This document shows, in pieces, positions 55,466 through 64,000 of a stretch of 64,000 nucleotides of DNA. Source of the DNA: Desulfotomaculum sp. GTDB taxonomy: Bacteria; Bacillota; Desulfotomaculia; Desulfotomaculales; Nap2-2B. The notes under the pieces were generated by a model. It was not told the origin of the DNA and ran no database searches. It saw only the letters and a program-made list of their open reading frames with translations. The position numbers were made by a program, and so were the translations under genes. The stretch covers positions 70,368-134,367 of the forward strand of contig DOTD01000073.1 of the NCBI GenBank assembly GCA_003513005.1, read 5' to 3'. How positions within the stretch are numbered: position 1 is the stretch's first letter; the number at the start of each line of letters is the position of its first letter.

Positions 55466-57302
55466 TCGAAACCTTATATTCCCGCAGCCAGAAATCAACC
55501 TGGATCAGGTAGGCAAAAAGCTGCGCGCCGCCCATTAACTGGCTGAACCACGCCGGGTTAAAGCATGCCGCATCGGTGGCTATTATTTTATCCAGGGCAG
55601 ACCGGTCAAGCAGGCGCCCCAGCGGTGAGGCAGGATCGTTGATGGTTTCCGCCAGCAAATTACGGACAGCCGCGAGGTAATCCGGGTGATGTGTTTTAGG
55701 ATAGGGGCTTTTCTTGCGCAAAAGTACTTGTTCAGGCAGGACACCGGCCAGCGCCCGGCGTAAGATGCCTTTTTCCATGTTGTCGCAGCTTTTCATCAGC
55801 CAGGGAATATTCCAGGCATACTCCACCAGACGGTGATCACAGAAAGGAACGCGCACTTCAAGACCGGCAGCCATGCTCATCCGGTCCTTCCGGTCCAGGA
55901 GCATAGGCATAAACCTCGTCATCGTAAGGAAGAGCATTTTGCGTGATCTCGCTTCCAAAGGATCCTCTCCCGGTAAAAAGGGTACTTCCCCTACTGCCTC
56001 TTCAAATCTGCGGGCGACATATTCCTGAGGCTTGATAAGTCCTCGGATTTCGGTAGAAAGTATGTTTGCCCGCTCGGGAACCATGCGTATCCAGGGAAAA
56101 GTTTCGGCGTTGAGATCTCTTTCGTTGTGCAGCCATGGATATCCTCCGAAAATTTCATCCGCGCACTCTCCGGACAACGCTACCGTAGCATCCTTTTTTA
56201 TTTCCTTGCTGAATAAATATAAAGAAGCGTCAATATCAGCCATGCCGGGCAGGTCGCGGGCCGTCACGGCCCTGGTTAGCGCATCCACCAACCCGGGAGT
56301 ATTGATAGTCACATGGTGATGCTTTGTTCCGAGATAACCGGAAACCATCAAAGCCCACTGCGTGTCGGGATCCGGCTGGAAGTAGTTCGGCTTGAAATAG
56401 AGGTCATTTTCTAGATAATCTATCGAGTAGGTATGCAGAGGACTCCTTCCGGACCGTGCATAAACATCTGAGGCAAAAGCCGAAATTGCGCTTGAGTCTA
56501 GACCGCCGGAAAGAAATACACAAACAGGCACATCCGAAACCAGCTGACGGTTTACCGTATCTTCCAGAAGTTCGTACACCTTATTTACACCATTAGTCAG
56601 GGTATCTTCAAACGGCCTGCTTTCCAGAGACCAGTACTGCCGCGGTTGAATACCGTCCTGATGACAGATAAGGCAGTATCCCGGTTTAAGTTCTTCAATC
56701 CCCCGGAATACGCCGCATCCGGGGGTCCTGGCGGGTCCCATCACAAATATCTCGGCCAAGCCTTGAGCGTCTATCTCGGGTTCAACCAGCGGATGAGCAA
56801 GCAGGGATTTCAGCTCCGATCCGAACAGAAAAGCGCTGCCGCGTTGAGCGTAAAAGAATGGTTTTACTCCCAGCCGGTCACGGGCGCAAAAAAGCCTCCG
56901 CCTGGACTCATCCCAGATGGCAAAGGCAAAAATCCCGTTAAAACGCCGTAAACAACCGGCGCCCCATTCAATAAAGGAGAACAGAAGCGCTTCAGTATCC
57001 GAATACCCTTCGAACATGTAGCCGCGGGATTCCAGTTCCTGACGCAGTTCAGCAGTATTATACAGTTCCCCGTTATAGACCAGGATATATTTATTGGCGC
57101 CGCTTTGCCGGACCATAGGCTGCCCCCCGCCTTCCGGATCGACAACAGTCAACCTGCGGTGAGCCAGGACAGCTGTGGGAGATACCCAAATTCCGGCGGC
57201 GTCCGGTCCGCGAAAAGAGTGTGTTTTATTCATCTCTTCAACAACAGGTTGTTTAAAAGTCAGATCTGTCCCCCAATCTATCCAGCCCGTTATCCCACAC
57301 AT
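55455..57302 (-). CDS. asnB: Asparagine synthase (glutamine-hydrolysing)
   Basis: ATP-dependent amidation of aspartate using glutamine. The 615 residues begin MCGITGWIDW with the nucleophile Cys2 of the class II glutaminase domain (to about 210, with SFRGPDAAG and LVYNGELYN), followed by the synthetase domain with PP-loop VFLSGGLDSSAIS near 255 and SGECADEIFGGYPW near 370. GGAGG lies seven bases before the ATG. It is like AsnB/AsnO of Bacillus. The neighbouring genes also handle glutamine or ammonium. Confidence 0.95.
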   Translation of the reverse strand: MCGITGWIDWGTDLTFKQPVVEEMNKTHSFRGPDAAGIWVSPTAVLAHRRLTVVDPEGGGQPMVRQSGANKYILVYNGELYNTAELRQELESRGYMFEGYSDTEALLFSFIEWGAGCLRRFNGIFAFAIWDESRRRLFCARDRLGVKPFFYAQRGSAFLFGSELKSLLAHPLVEPEIDAQGLAEIFVMGPARTPGCGVFRGIEELKPGYCLICHQDGIQPRQYWSLESRPFEDTLTNGVNKVYELLEDTVNRQLVSDVPVCVFLSGGLDSSAISAFASDVYARSGRSPLHTYSIDYLENDLYFKPNYFQPDPDTQWALMVSGYLGTKHHHVTINTPGLVDALTRAVTARDLPGMADIDASLYLFSKEIKKDATVALSGECADEIFGGYPWLHNERDLNAETFPWIRMVPERANILSTEIRGLIKPQEYVARRFEEAVGEVPFLPGEDPLEARSRKMLFLTMTRFMPMLLDRKDRMSMAAGLEVRVPFCDHRLVEYAWNIPWLMKSCDNMEKGILRRALAGVLPEQVLLRKKSPYPKTHHPDYLAAVRNLLAETINDPASPLGRLLDRSALDKIIATDAACFNPAWFSQLMGGAQLFAYLIQVDFWLREYKVSIKA

Positions 57303-57466
57303 GGCAAATCCTCCGTTTCAATTTATTTCTTACCAGGACAGACATGATTCAAAAATATCGTCCAAACTCATTTACCGGTTTTTTTTATCCTATGCGGCGT
57401 CTTTATAAAAATAAGCCCGAAAAAAACGGTAAATTATGTATCAATACTTTTCCTTTCCGAAAATCA

Positions 57467-57495
57467 TTGACTTTAAAATACCATTATGTTAAAAG
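57467..57495 (+). promoter_or_regulatory. Predicted promoter in the asnB-glnA' spacer
   Basis: TTGACT (57467-57472) is followed after 17 bases by TAAAAG (57490-57495). With the terminator at 57543-57594 it could define a transcript of about 90 bases. The rest of 57303-57540 has no supported gene; it is AT-rich. Confidence 0.35.
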
Positions 57496-57542
57496 TGAAT
57501 TAACAGCATTCAAAATTACGCTGAATTTTATAATGACAAAGG

Positions 57543-57594
57543 CGTCTTAAACAAGTCGAAGTTGACCTGATTTAAGACGGTTTTTTATTTTTTT
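57543..57594 (+). terminator. Strong terminator hairpin upstream of the glnA remnant
   Basis: CGTCTTAAA (57543-57551) pairs with TTTAAGACG (57571-57579), followed by TTTTTTATTTTTTT. No complete plus-strand gene precedes it, so it is either an attenuator of the glnA'-nadE transcript, the end of a small RNA, or left over from a lost gene. Confidence 0.75.
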
Positions 57595-57621
57595 CCACTG
57601 GGGGCAGATTCACAAAGAAAG

Positions 57622-57915
57622 GAGGCCGCCTGCAGGCAACTCGACGGTATGCATAATAAAATTGACCCGGGCAATCCAGTTGATCAGGAGATCCATGAAT
57701 TACACCCCGGGGAGGCGGGTAAAATATCAAAATTGCCTCGATCTCTCCTGGAATTACTTGACGCTCTTGAAAAGGATTATTCTTTCCTTTTCTGCGGCGG
57801 CGTTTTTACTCAGGATGTAGTCGATGAATGGATTCAGATTAAGAGAAAAGATGAGATAGCGGAAGTCAAGACAAGACCGCATCCATATGAATATGATCTT
57901 TACTTCGACATTTAA
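57622..57915 (+). pseudogene. glnA: 3' remnant of a type I glutamine synthetase gene
   Basis: The open frame from ATG 57649 (88 residues) matches only the C-terminus of glutamine synthetase: LDGMHNKIDPG, SLLELLDALEKDYSFL, GGVFTQDVVDEWI and RPHPYEYDLYFDI followed by the stop, as in GS type I-beta. The catalytic N-terminal about 80 percent is absent. Homology continues before the ATG (codons from 57622 read EAAC), and two extra bases near 57638 break the AGLDG motif, so this is a decayed fragment. The adenylylation tyrosine position is His (EIHELHPGEAGK). nadE starts 24 bases downstream. A functional short peptide is possible but unproven. Confidence 0.85.
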
Positions 57916-57939
57916 TTTTGAAAGAAGGACTTTACACGG

Positions 57940-59616
57940 ATGAAAATTGCTTTGGCACAGCTCAATCCCACAATCGGCAATATAAAACATAACGCAGCTA
58001 AAATCTCTCGTATAATCAAAATCTGCCGCAACAAAAATGTTGATTTGGCAATTTTTCCGGAACTGGCTTTGACGGGTTACCCGCCCCGTGACCTTTTGTT
58101 TCGCGAAGACTTCTTAAAAGAGGTCGAGTTTGCTCTTGATAAATATATAATCCCCTACAGTGATGAAGTGGCGATTATTGTCGGCGCGCCGATCAGGGAA
58201 AACGGGGATCTTTATAATTCAGCTCTGCTTTACACCCATGGATCTTTGGCAGGCCGTCAGGACAAGACACTCCTCCCAGACTACGACGTTTTTGACGAAA
58301 GCAGGTATTTCAAGTCGGGCGACAATCACAAACCTGTTTTATTTAAGGGAGTTAAATTCGGTTTAACTGTCTGTGAAGACGTTTGGAACGACAAGGACTA
58401 CTGGAACAGACACCTCTATCCTATTGACCCCGTTGAAAAACTAATTGAAGAGGAAGCGGATTTGATTATCAACATTTCCGCTTCCCCGTATCATTACAGT
58501 AAAATTAACCTGCGCCTGGACATGCTTCAAAAAATGGCCCAAAAATATGGCAAACCTTTTATTTATGTAAACCAGATTGGAGGAAACGACGAGCTTATTT
58601 TTGACGGGACCAGTTTTGCGGTAAATTCGAGCGGAACAGTCGCTCACCGGGCAGGCAGCTTTTGTGAGGACCTGATCTTCCTGGAATATGAAAATAACAA
58701 TATTGAAGCAGGGAATCTCCACATAACAGGAGAGAATATTTTCCCCGGATCCAGAAAATACTATTCTCCCCTTCCTGAAGATATAGGAAACGTCTACTAT
58801 GCCCTGGTTCTTGGAATTCGCGATTACTTGTCAAAAACAGGCTTTACCAAAGCTGTTGTTGGACTTAGCGGGGGAATCGATTCATCGGTTACTGCGGTTT
58901 TGGCCGCGGATGCGCTGGGCAAGGACAATGTGCTGGGAGTGGCGATGCCCACTTCCTATTCATCAACCGGCAGTCTTACCGATGCCCGGGGACTTGCTAA
59001 AAACCTCGGCATATCTTACAGGGAGATACCCATTCAAAGTTTGTTTGCCGACTATCTCAATTTTCTCAACGAAGAAGGCGCATGCCTTTCCGATTTAGCC
59101 GAAGAGAATCTCCAGGCCCGTATCCGCGGCAATATCCTGATGTTTATATCAAACCGGGAAGGTTACCTCACTCTGTCCACAGGAAATAAATCAGAACTGG
59201 CGGTAGGCTACTGTACTTTGTACGGGGATATGTCAGGCGGACTGGCGGTAATCTCAGACCTGCCCAAGACAATGGTCTATAAACTCGCCTCATTTATCAA
59301 CCGCAATCAAGAAATTATCCCTGCCGATGTCCTGACAAAACCGCCCTCAGCTGAATTAAAGCCGGGACAGGTTGACCAGGATTCTCTTCCGCCTTACGAC
59401 GCGCTTGATGAAATCCTCCAGACATATATCGAACAGGATAAAACCGCCGATGAGATAGTTGCTTTGGGATACGATCCGTCCGTTGTCAGAGAGATTATCC
59501 GGAAAGTTAACAAGTCTGAGTTCAAGCGGAAGCAGGCTGCGCCAGGCTTGAAAATAACTTCCAGGGCTTTCGGTATGGGCAGGCGCATGCCCACCGCCTG
59601 GCAGAAAAGTTATTAA
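57940..59616 (+). CDS. nadE: Glutamine-dependent NAD+ synthetase
   Basis: Amidates deamido-NAD using glutamine. The 558 residues form an N-terminal nitrilase-type glutaminase with triad E41 (FPELALTGYPPRD), K109 (DKTLLPDYDVFDE) and C145 (VCEDVWND), then the synthetase domain with PP-loop VGLSGGIDSSVTA near 307 and STGNKSELAVGYCTLYGDMSGG. The start has GAAAGAAGG upstream. It is bracketed by a glnA remnant on the left and a Ku remnant on the right, both lacking their nadE-facing or distal parts, so the site has been rearranged. Confidence 0.97.
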   Translation: MKIALAQLNPTIGNIKHNAAKISRIIKICRNKNVDLAIFPELALTGYPPRDLLFREDFLKEVEFALDKYIIPYSDEVAIIVGAPIRENGDLYNSALLYTHGSLAGRQDKTLLPDYDVFDESRYFKSGDNHKPVLFKGVKFGLTVCEDVWNDKDYWNRHLYPIDPVEKLIEEEADLIINISASPYHYSKINLRLDMLQKMAQKYGKPFIYVNQIGGNDELIFDGTSFAVNSSGTVAHRAGSFCEDLIFLEYENNNIEAGNLHITGENIFPGSRKYYSPLPEDIGNVYYALVLGIRDYLSKTGFTKAVVGLSGGIDSSVTAVLAADALGKDNVLGVAMPTSYSSTGSLTDARGLAKNLGISYREIPIQSLFADYLNFLNEEGACLSDLAEENLQARIRGNILMFISNREGYLTLSTGNKSELAVGYCTLYGDMSGGLAVISDLPKTMVYKLASFINRNQEIIPADVLTKPPSAELKPGQVDQDSLPPYDALDEILQTYIEQDKTADEIVALGYDPSVVREIIRKVNKSEFKRKQAAPGLKITSRAFGMGRRMPTAWQKSY

Positions 59617-59917
59617 AGCCGGCTACTGTTACCGGCTTCGCAAGTCGTTCGGTATTGATAATACCTTGCCCTTTGGACGGTTTGACGGTTATTGCCCGGC
59701 CCTCGCATAAATATATTTCATCTATCCGATAATAAGAAATGTCGTCCTGTGTAATCTCTTTTTCGCAAACTTCGCAAAACTTACGGTATTGGACAGGATG
59801 CCCACATCCCCTGTGGTTCAGTGTAAAACTGATGCTTTTAGACTGAGTGGCGATATAAAGTTTAACCGGCACAGATACCAAACCAAAAGTTATGAATCCC
59901 TTCCAAAGAGGACGCAT
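59522..59917 (-). pseudogene. ku: 5' remnant of a bacterial Ku gene
   Basis: Bacterial Ku binds DNA ends for non-homologous end joining and is about 270 residues. Here only the beginning is present: MRPLWKGFITFGLVSVPVKL, then SISF and the cysteine cluster CGHPVQYRKFCEVCEKEI. Clear homology fades after about 60-65 residues, and the open frame then runs antisense into the nadE 3' end (stop at 59522, 131 codons). ATG 59917 still has GCAGGAGGGAG upstream. The ring-forming core is missing, so it cannot work as Ku. No ligD is in the window. Confidence 0.82.
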
Positions 59918-60002
59918 TTTTCTCCCTCCTGCAATAGATAGAGCTGCAATTTCCCGGGATTTAGTTTGTCCAAATCTTGCGTCATTTACAAAGGATAAGA
60001 TA

Positions 60003-60050
60003 AAAATAAATGCGGCCATCCGTCCGGTCACAGGTCGGACGGATGGCCGC
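60003..60050 (-). terminator. Rho-independent terminator of the P-II gene
   Basis: GCGGCCATCCGTCCG (60012-60026) pairs perfectly with CGGACGGATGGCCGC (60036-60050), a 15-pair stem, followed on the minus strand by ATTTATTTTTAT. It lies just downstream of the P-II stop codon and ends the amt-P-II operon. Confidence 0.85.
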
Positions 60051-60064
60051 TTGCAGGAGTTTTT

Positions 60065-61841
<1,777 letters not shown>

Positions 61842-62140
61842 TTTTATAAACATTCCTTTCGCTGCGCTCAAGGCACAAAACGCTATGAAAATGATTGCTT
61901 GTGCGCTATTCTTTAATTGGTCGTGCAAGTATACTACAGAGCACGTGGAGGTGAGTGCGTCACCCAACATTCCTTTCTTTGGGGAGACCGCGTCCTGTAA
62001 CCTTCCTGCCGGATTACCTTAGCGCATCCCAAGTATGTCAAGGCAATCCGAGGCAAGAAGACCGACAAGAAGGATTCATCTGGATTGCAGACCCAATGCT
62101 TAAGCCATATGGATGTTATTAAACACTATATCGCTCAGAT

Positions 62141-62322
62141 AGCAGACTCATCCCATTTCGGATGCTTAATACGGTTCGTGTTCCTCGGGCCGGAACTTTA
62201 CTCATCACGCTTCCTTCAGATTCCACCTTGCGATGGACACCCTTGCGCTTGGCTAATGGTTGGCAACTGCCAGCCCCCATAGCGGTCTTCCACCGCCTAG
62301 CTACGCGCCATGCGTGGCGCAC
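62141..62322 (-). mobile_element. 5' domain I remnant of a group IIC intron
   Basis: On the minus strand the sequence begins GTGCGCC at 62322, the group II 5' consensus. It continues with conserved domain I blocks: TTAGCC, GCGCAAGGGTGTCC, GGTGGAATCTGAAGGAAGC, GAGGAACACGAAC and GGGATGAGTCTGC, closely matching group IIC introns such as the Oceanobacillus one as I recall it. Weaker similarity may extend to about 61970. No reverse transcriptase frame, no domain V and no 3' end are present, so it is a dead fragment. The hairpin directly upstream is the typical group IIC insertion target. Confidence 0.82.
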
Positions 62323-62325
62323 TAC

Positions 62326-62366
62326 ATAAAAAGCCTTTAGTTGGGATCATCCCCATCTAAAGGCTT
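62326..62366 (-). terminator. Terminator hairpin used as intron target
   Basis: AAGCCTTTAG (62357-62366 arm) pairs with CTAAAGGCTT (62331-62340 arm) and is followed on the minus strand by TTTTAT and then by the intron 5' end at 62322. Which gene it ended is unclear: no minus-strand gene lies directly before it, and the nearest ends at 62961. Confidence 0.7.
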
Positions 62367-62461
62367 CTTCGCCATAAATACCACTTTGTATTCTATTAAA
62401 ACTATAACATATACTAAAATATTCCCTATGATTCTGTCAAGACAAAAATTAAAAATTTTAT

Positions 62462-62671
62462 TCAACACAAGACCACGAAATATGTGAAAAACTGCCCATC
62501 TTCTGGGATCACAGCTGGTTAAGCGAGAACGGGGAATCGTTCAAGGACATTGAATTACAGTTTCAATTTGCCCAACCTCCGGAAAACTATTTGCGGAGCA
62601 CTGCTTCAGCAGCGGGAACCAAAACCCGGATCGAGGGCAAACTTATCGCCCAGTTGATCTCAGGAAGCTGA
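62462..62671 (+). pseudogene. Possible 3' remnant of an unidentified gene
   Basis: Seventy codons stay open and read like protein (HEICEKLPIFWDHSWLSENG near the start, LIAQLISGS before the TGA), with GC content higher than the AT-rich flank. No ATG, GTG or TTG start is available ahead of the coding-like part. I do not recognise the family. It sits between the intron remnant and the tRNA gene, another sign of a rearranged segment. It may also be a chance open stretch. Confidence 0.3.
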
Positions 62672-62720
62672 ACCTCAAAAAGCTATCCTATTTCACTTTT
62701 TTAGTATCTCTTTTTTTAGC

Positions 62721-62749
62721 TTGCCGGATAAAGCAGGTTATGCTATAAT
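62721..62749 (+). promoter_or_regulatory. Promoter of tRNA-Glu
   Basis: TTGCCG (62721-62726) and TATAAT (62744-62749), 17 bases apart, with TGC before the -10 making an extended -10. The tRNA begins 33 bases after the -10. Confidence 0.75.
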
Positions 62750-62781
62750 TTTGTTTTGTTAAGAATGGAGCTATTACAAAC

Positions 62782-62857
62782 GGCCCTATCGTCTAGCGGT
62801 CAAGGACACCACCCTCTCAAGGTGGAGACACGGGTTCGAGTCCCGTTAGGGCTACCA
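62782..62857 (+). tRNA. tRNA-Glu (anticodon CTC)
   Basis: A 76-base cloverleaf including an encoded CCA end. The acceptor pairs GGCCCTA with TAGGGCT (one G-U at the first pair), the anticodon stem CCACC/GGTGG encloses loop CTCTCAA giving anticodon CTC for codon GAG, and the T-arm is CGGGTTCGAGTCCCG. It has its own promoter and terminator and stands alone. Confidence 0.97.
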
Positions 62858-62878
62858 TATTTTAAGATTTAAAAAGAG

Positions 62879-62919
62879 GAAACCCATCAATTTTTAACAA
62901 GATGGGTTTTTGTTTTTTA
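62879..62919 (+). terminator. Terminator of tRNA-Glu
   Basis: AAACCCATC (from 62880) pairs with GATGGGTTT (62901-62909), followed by TTTGTTTTTT. It lies about 25 bases after the tRNA. Confidence 0.85.
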
Positions 62920-62960
62920 AAAAAGAAGATTGACAAACCCATTGTAAAATATTTTGTTCT

Positions 62961-63815
62961 TTAGGATTTAGCCCGAATCATTTTCCTGAGAAAAACTATC
63001 ATAACTGTTATAACTGATATCACTGCCAGGTTCTTTACCATACCGGCAGCTGCATTGGTTAACGAAAAACCCTGCTTATGCCTGCCCTCTTGCATTTGAT
63101 GACTTCTATCCTGTGTTCTGCCTTCCTGAAAGTTTTCCAGTATTATATCGTTTCTACCATGCTGATGCCCTATTTCGGTTTTATAAGAAGCGAATGACGC
63201 GGCTTTAGGGGAGGTTGAAAAGGAATACCATCCAAGAGCAAGAATTCCCGACACAGTAATAATAATTAGTGTACGGCCCCCAATGCTTAGTATATCTCTT
63301 CCAAGTGATTTTAAGGCAGATGTATTTACTTCATAATCGTAATGCCCTTCACCGGGTGTTAATAACCGTTTAAAGTTATTTACAATCCAGTTCCAGTGCA
63401 ATCCTATATGGATCGCTGCAAGCAGCAATATTATATCTGTTGATGTCGAGTGCAGCACTTTCCAGAAGGGATCAACAGATCCTTTTAAGCCAATAGAGGG
63501 CAGCAGGATTCGGGACATCATCAGGCCTGAAAACAAAATAGTCGTGAAACAGATAAAAATAGCGGCATCAAGAATGTAATTTATGCGCGGTTCGGCGCCT
63601 ATCTTCTGGAAAAATCTCTTGGTTGTGCTTACAACCCATTGCCAGTGCAACAGCATATGGGTAACGAGTATGACGACAATTGCTGCGCCTAACCATTCGT
63701 GAATAACGTTACCGGTAGCCTTTTGCTCATATGTAACCAAAAAGATTAATAAAAGAACAATGTCCAACAGTAAGTTGACTTTTGATCTTTTTATCCGGCT
63801 CATTTTACTCTTCAC
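62961..63815 (-). CDS. DUF4405-like, cytochrome-b-type membrane protein
   Basis: A 284-residue membrane protein with about six helices in two similar halves. Each half carries paired histidines spaced as in haem-b-binding DUF4405/cytochrome b561-like proteins: VIHEWLGAAIVVILVTHMLLHW in the first (segment continues into QW) and VLHSTSTDIILL with HIGLHWNW in the second. A loop with many His, Gln and Arg (about 215-245) precedes the last helix, which is followed by RKMIRAKS. Haem binding is inferred. The start is GTG 63815 or ATG 63803; neither has an ideal ribosome site. No dehydrogenase partner is adjacent. Confidence 0.78.
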   Translation of the reverse strand: MKSKMSRIKRSKVNLLLDIVLLLIFLVTYEQKATGNVIHEWLGAAIVVILVTHMLLHWQWVVSTTKRFFQKIGAEPRINYILDAAIFICFTTILFSGLMMSRILLPSIGLKGSVDPFWKVLHSTSTDIILLLAAIHIGLHWNWIVNNFKRLLTPGEGHYDYEVNTSALKSLGRDILSIGGRTLIIITVSGILALGWYSFSTSPKAASFASYKTEIGHQHGRNDIILENFQEGRTQDRSHQMQEGRHKQGFSLTNAAAGMVKNLAVISVITVMIVFLRKMIRAKS

Positions 63816-63944
63816 ATCCCTTAAGCAAGATTGTAACAGGATAAACTGAATCTAGACTGAGTATAAACTGAAATTACTCTTAAAATATGGGAAAAGCAAT
63901 ACTTCCTTTCCTAATCACAATTCGAATAATGTATTTTGTTTTTT

Positions 63945-63982
63945 AAGGCAAGCCAGCATTCTCCTTTCCCGCTTGCCTTTTT
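63945..63982 (+). terminator. Hairpin near the right edge
   Basis: AAGGCAAGC (63945-63953) pairs with GCTTGCCTT (63971-63979), followed by TTT. No plus-strand gene ends before it in this window, so its function is uncertain. The rest of 63816-64000 shows no gene. Confidence 0.4.
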
Positions 63983-64000
63983 GGTACCTATCTAGCGGTA

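Noticed and set aside
57344..57550. 68-codon plus-strand open frame in the asnB-glnA' spacer
   Set aside because: AT-driven composition, no ribosome site, and it runs into the terminator arm.
62119..62322. 67-codon minus-strand open frame
   Set aside because: It coincides with conserved group II intron domain I sequence, which explains it as structural RNA.

Overview
The window looks like a chromosomal stretch from an anaerobic, spore-forming low-to-mid-GC Clostridia member. Peptococcaceae/Desulfotomaculum-Pelotomaculum relatives fit best, but that is inference from gene content. Evidence: sporulation genes (partial spoVT with a sigma-G-like promoter, intact sigK), Firmicutes AddAB instead of RecBCD, selA-selB, etfBA, menaquinone methylation, a Leu T-box and strong Shine-Dalgarno sites with many TTG/GTG starts. 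No prophage, intact insertion sequence or CRISPR array was seen.

Layout. 1-6 kb: spoVT (cut by the window edge), mfd, an orphan long-form purC and sigK. 6-13.4 kb: envelope polysaccharide genes on the minus strand (polyprenyl sugar transferase, DUF1285 protein, GT4 glycosyltransferase, O-antigen-ligase/TPR protein), then a winged-helix/coiled-coil protein of unknown role. 13.6-23 kb: guaB, a PNPOx-like flavoprotein, a D,D-carboxypeptidase, an MFS transporter coupled to a NodB-type deacetylase, a nitroreductase, a divergent acyl-CoA ligase and an HtrA protease. 23-28.4 kb: a minus-strand operon of a degenerate polyprenyl-synthase-like protein, menG, selA and selB, with speD upstream. 28.5-33.8 kb: a phosphatase-fold membrane protein, a second GT4, a ferredoxin and gltX.

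33.8-44 kb is the most unusual part. addB and addA are separated by three co-oriented, tightly packed genes: a Dam-type adenine methyltransferase, an ADP-ribosylglycohydrolase with all its motifs, and a 325-residue protein I do not recognise. Immediately upstream and divergent is an ECF sigma/anti-sigma pair whose sigma gene has no standard start codon in the right place, followed by a nitrilase-family amidase and ychF.

47.8-55.5 kb: pyrE, a macro-domain protein, a TIGR04076-type protein, a P1 peptidase, leuA under a Leu-specific T-box riboswitch, etfBA and htpX. 55.5-62 kb is a glutamine/ammonium neighbourhood (asnB, nadE, a P-II protein, amt). It has been rearranged: nadE sits between a 3' remnant of a glutamine synthetase gene and a 5' remnant of a Ku gene. 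Upstream of amt lies the 5' domain of a group IIC intron, left at a terminator hairpin. The window ends with tRNA-Glu(CTC) and a DUF4405-like cytochrome-b-type membrane protein.

All functional names rest on reading the translated sequences. No database search was possible.
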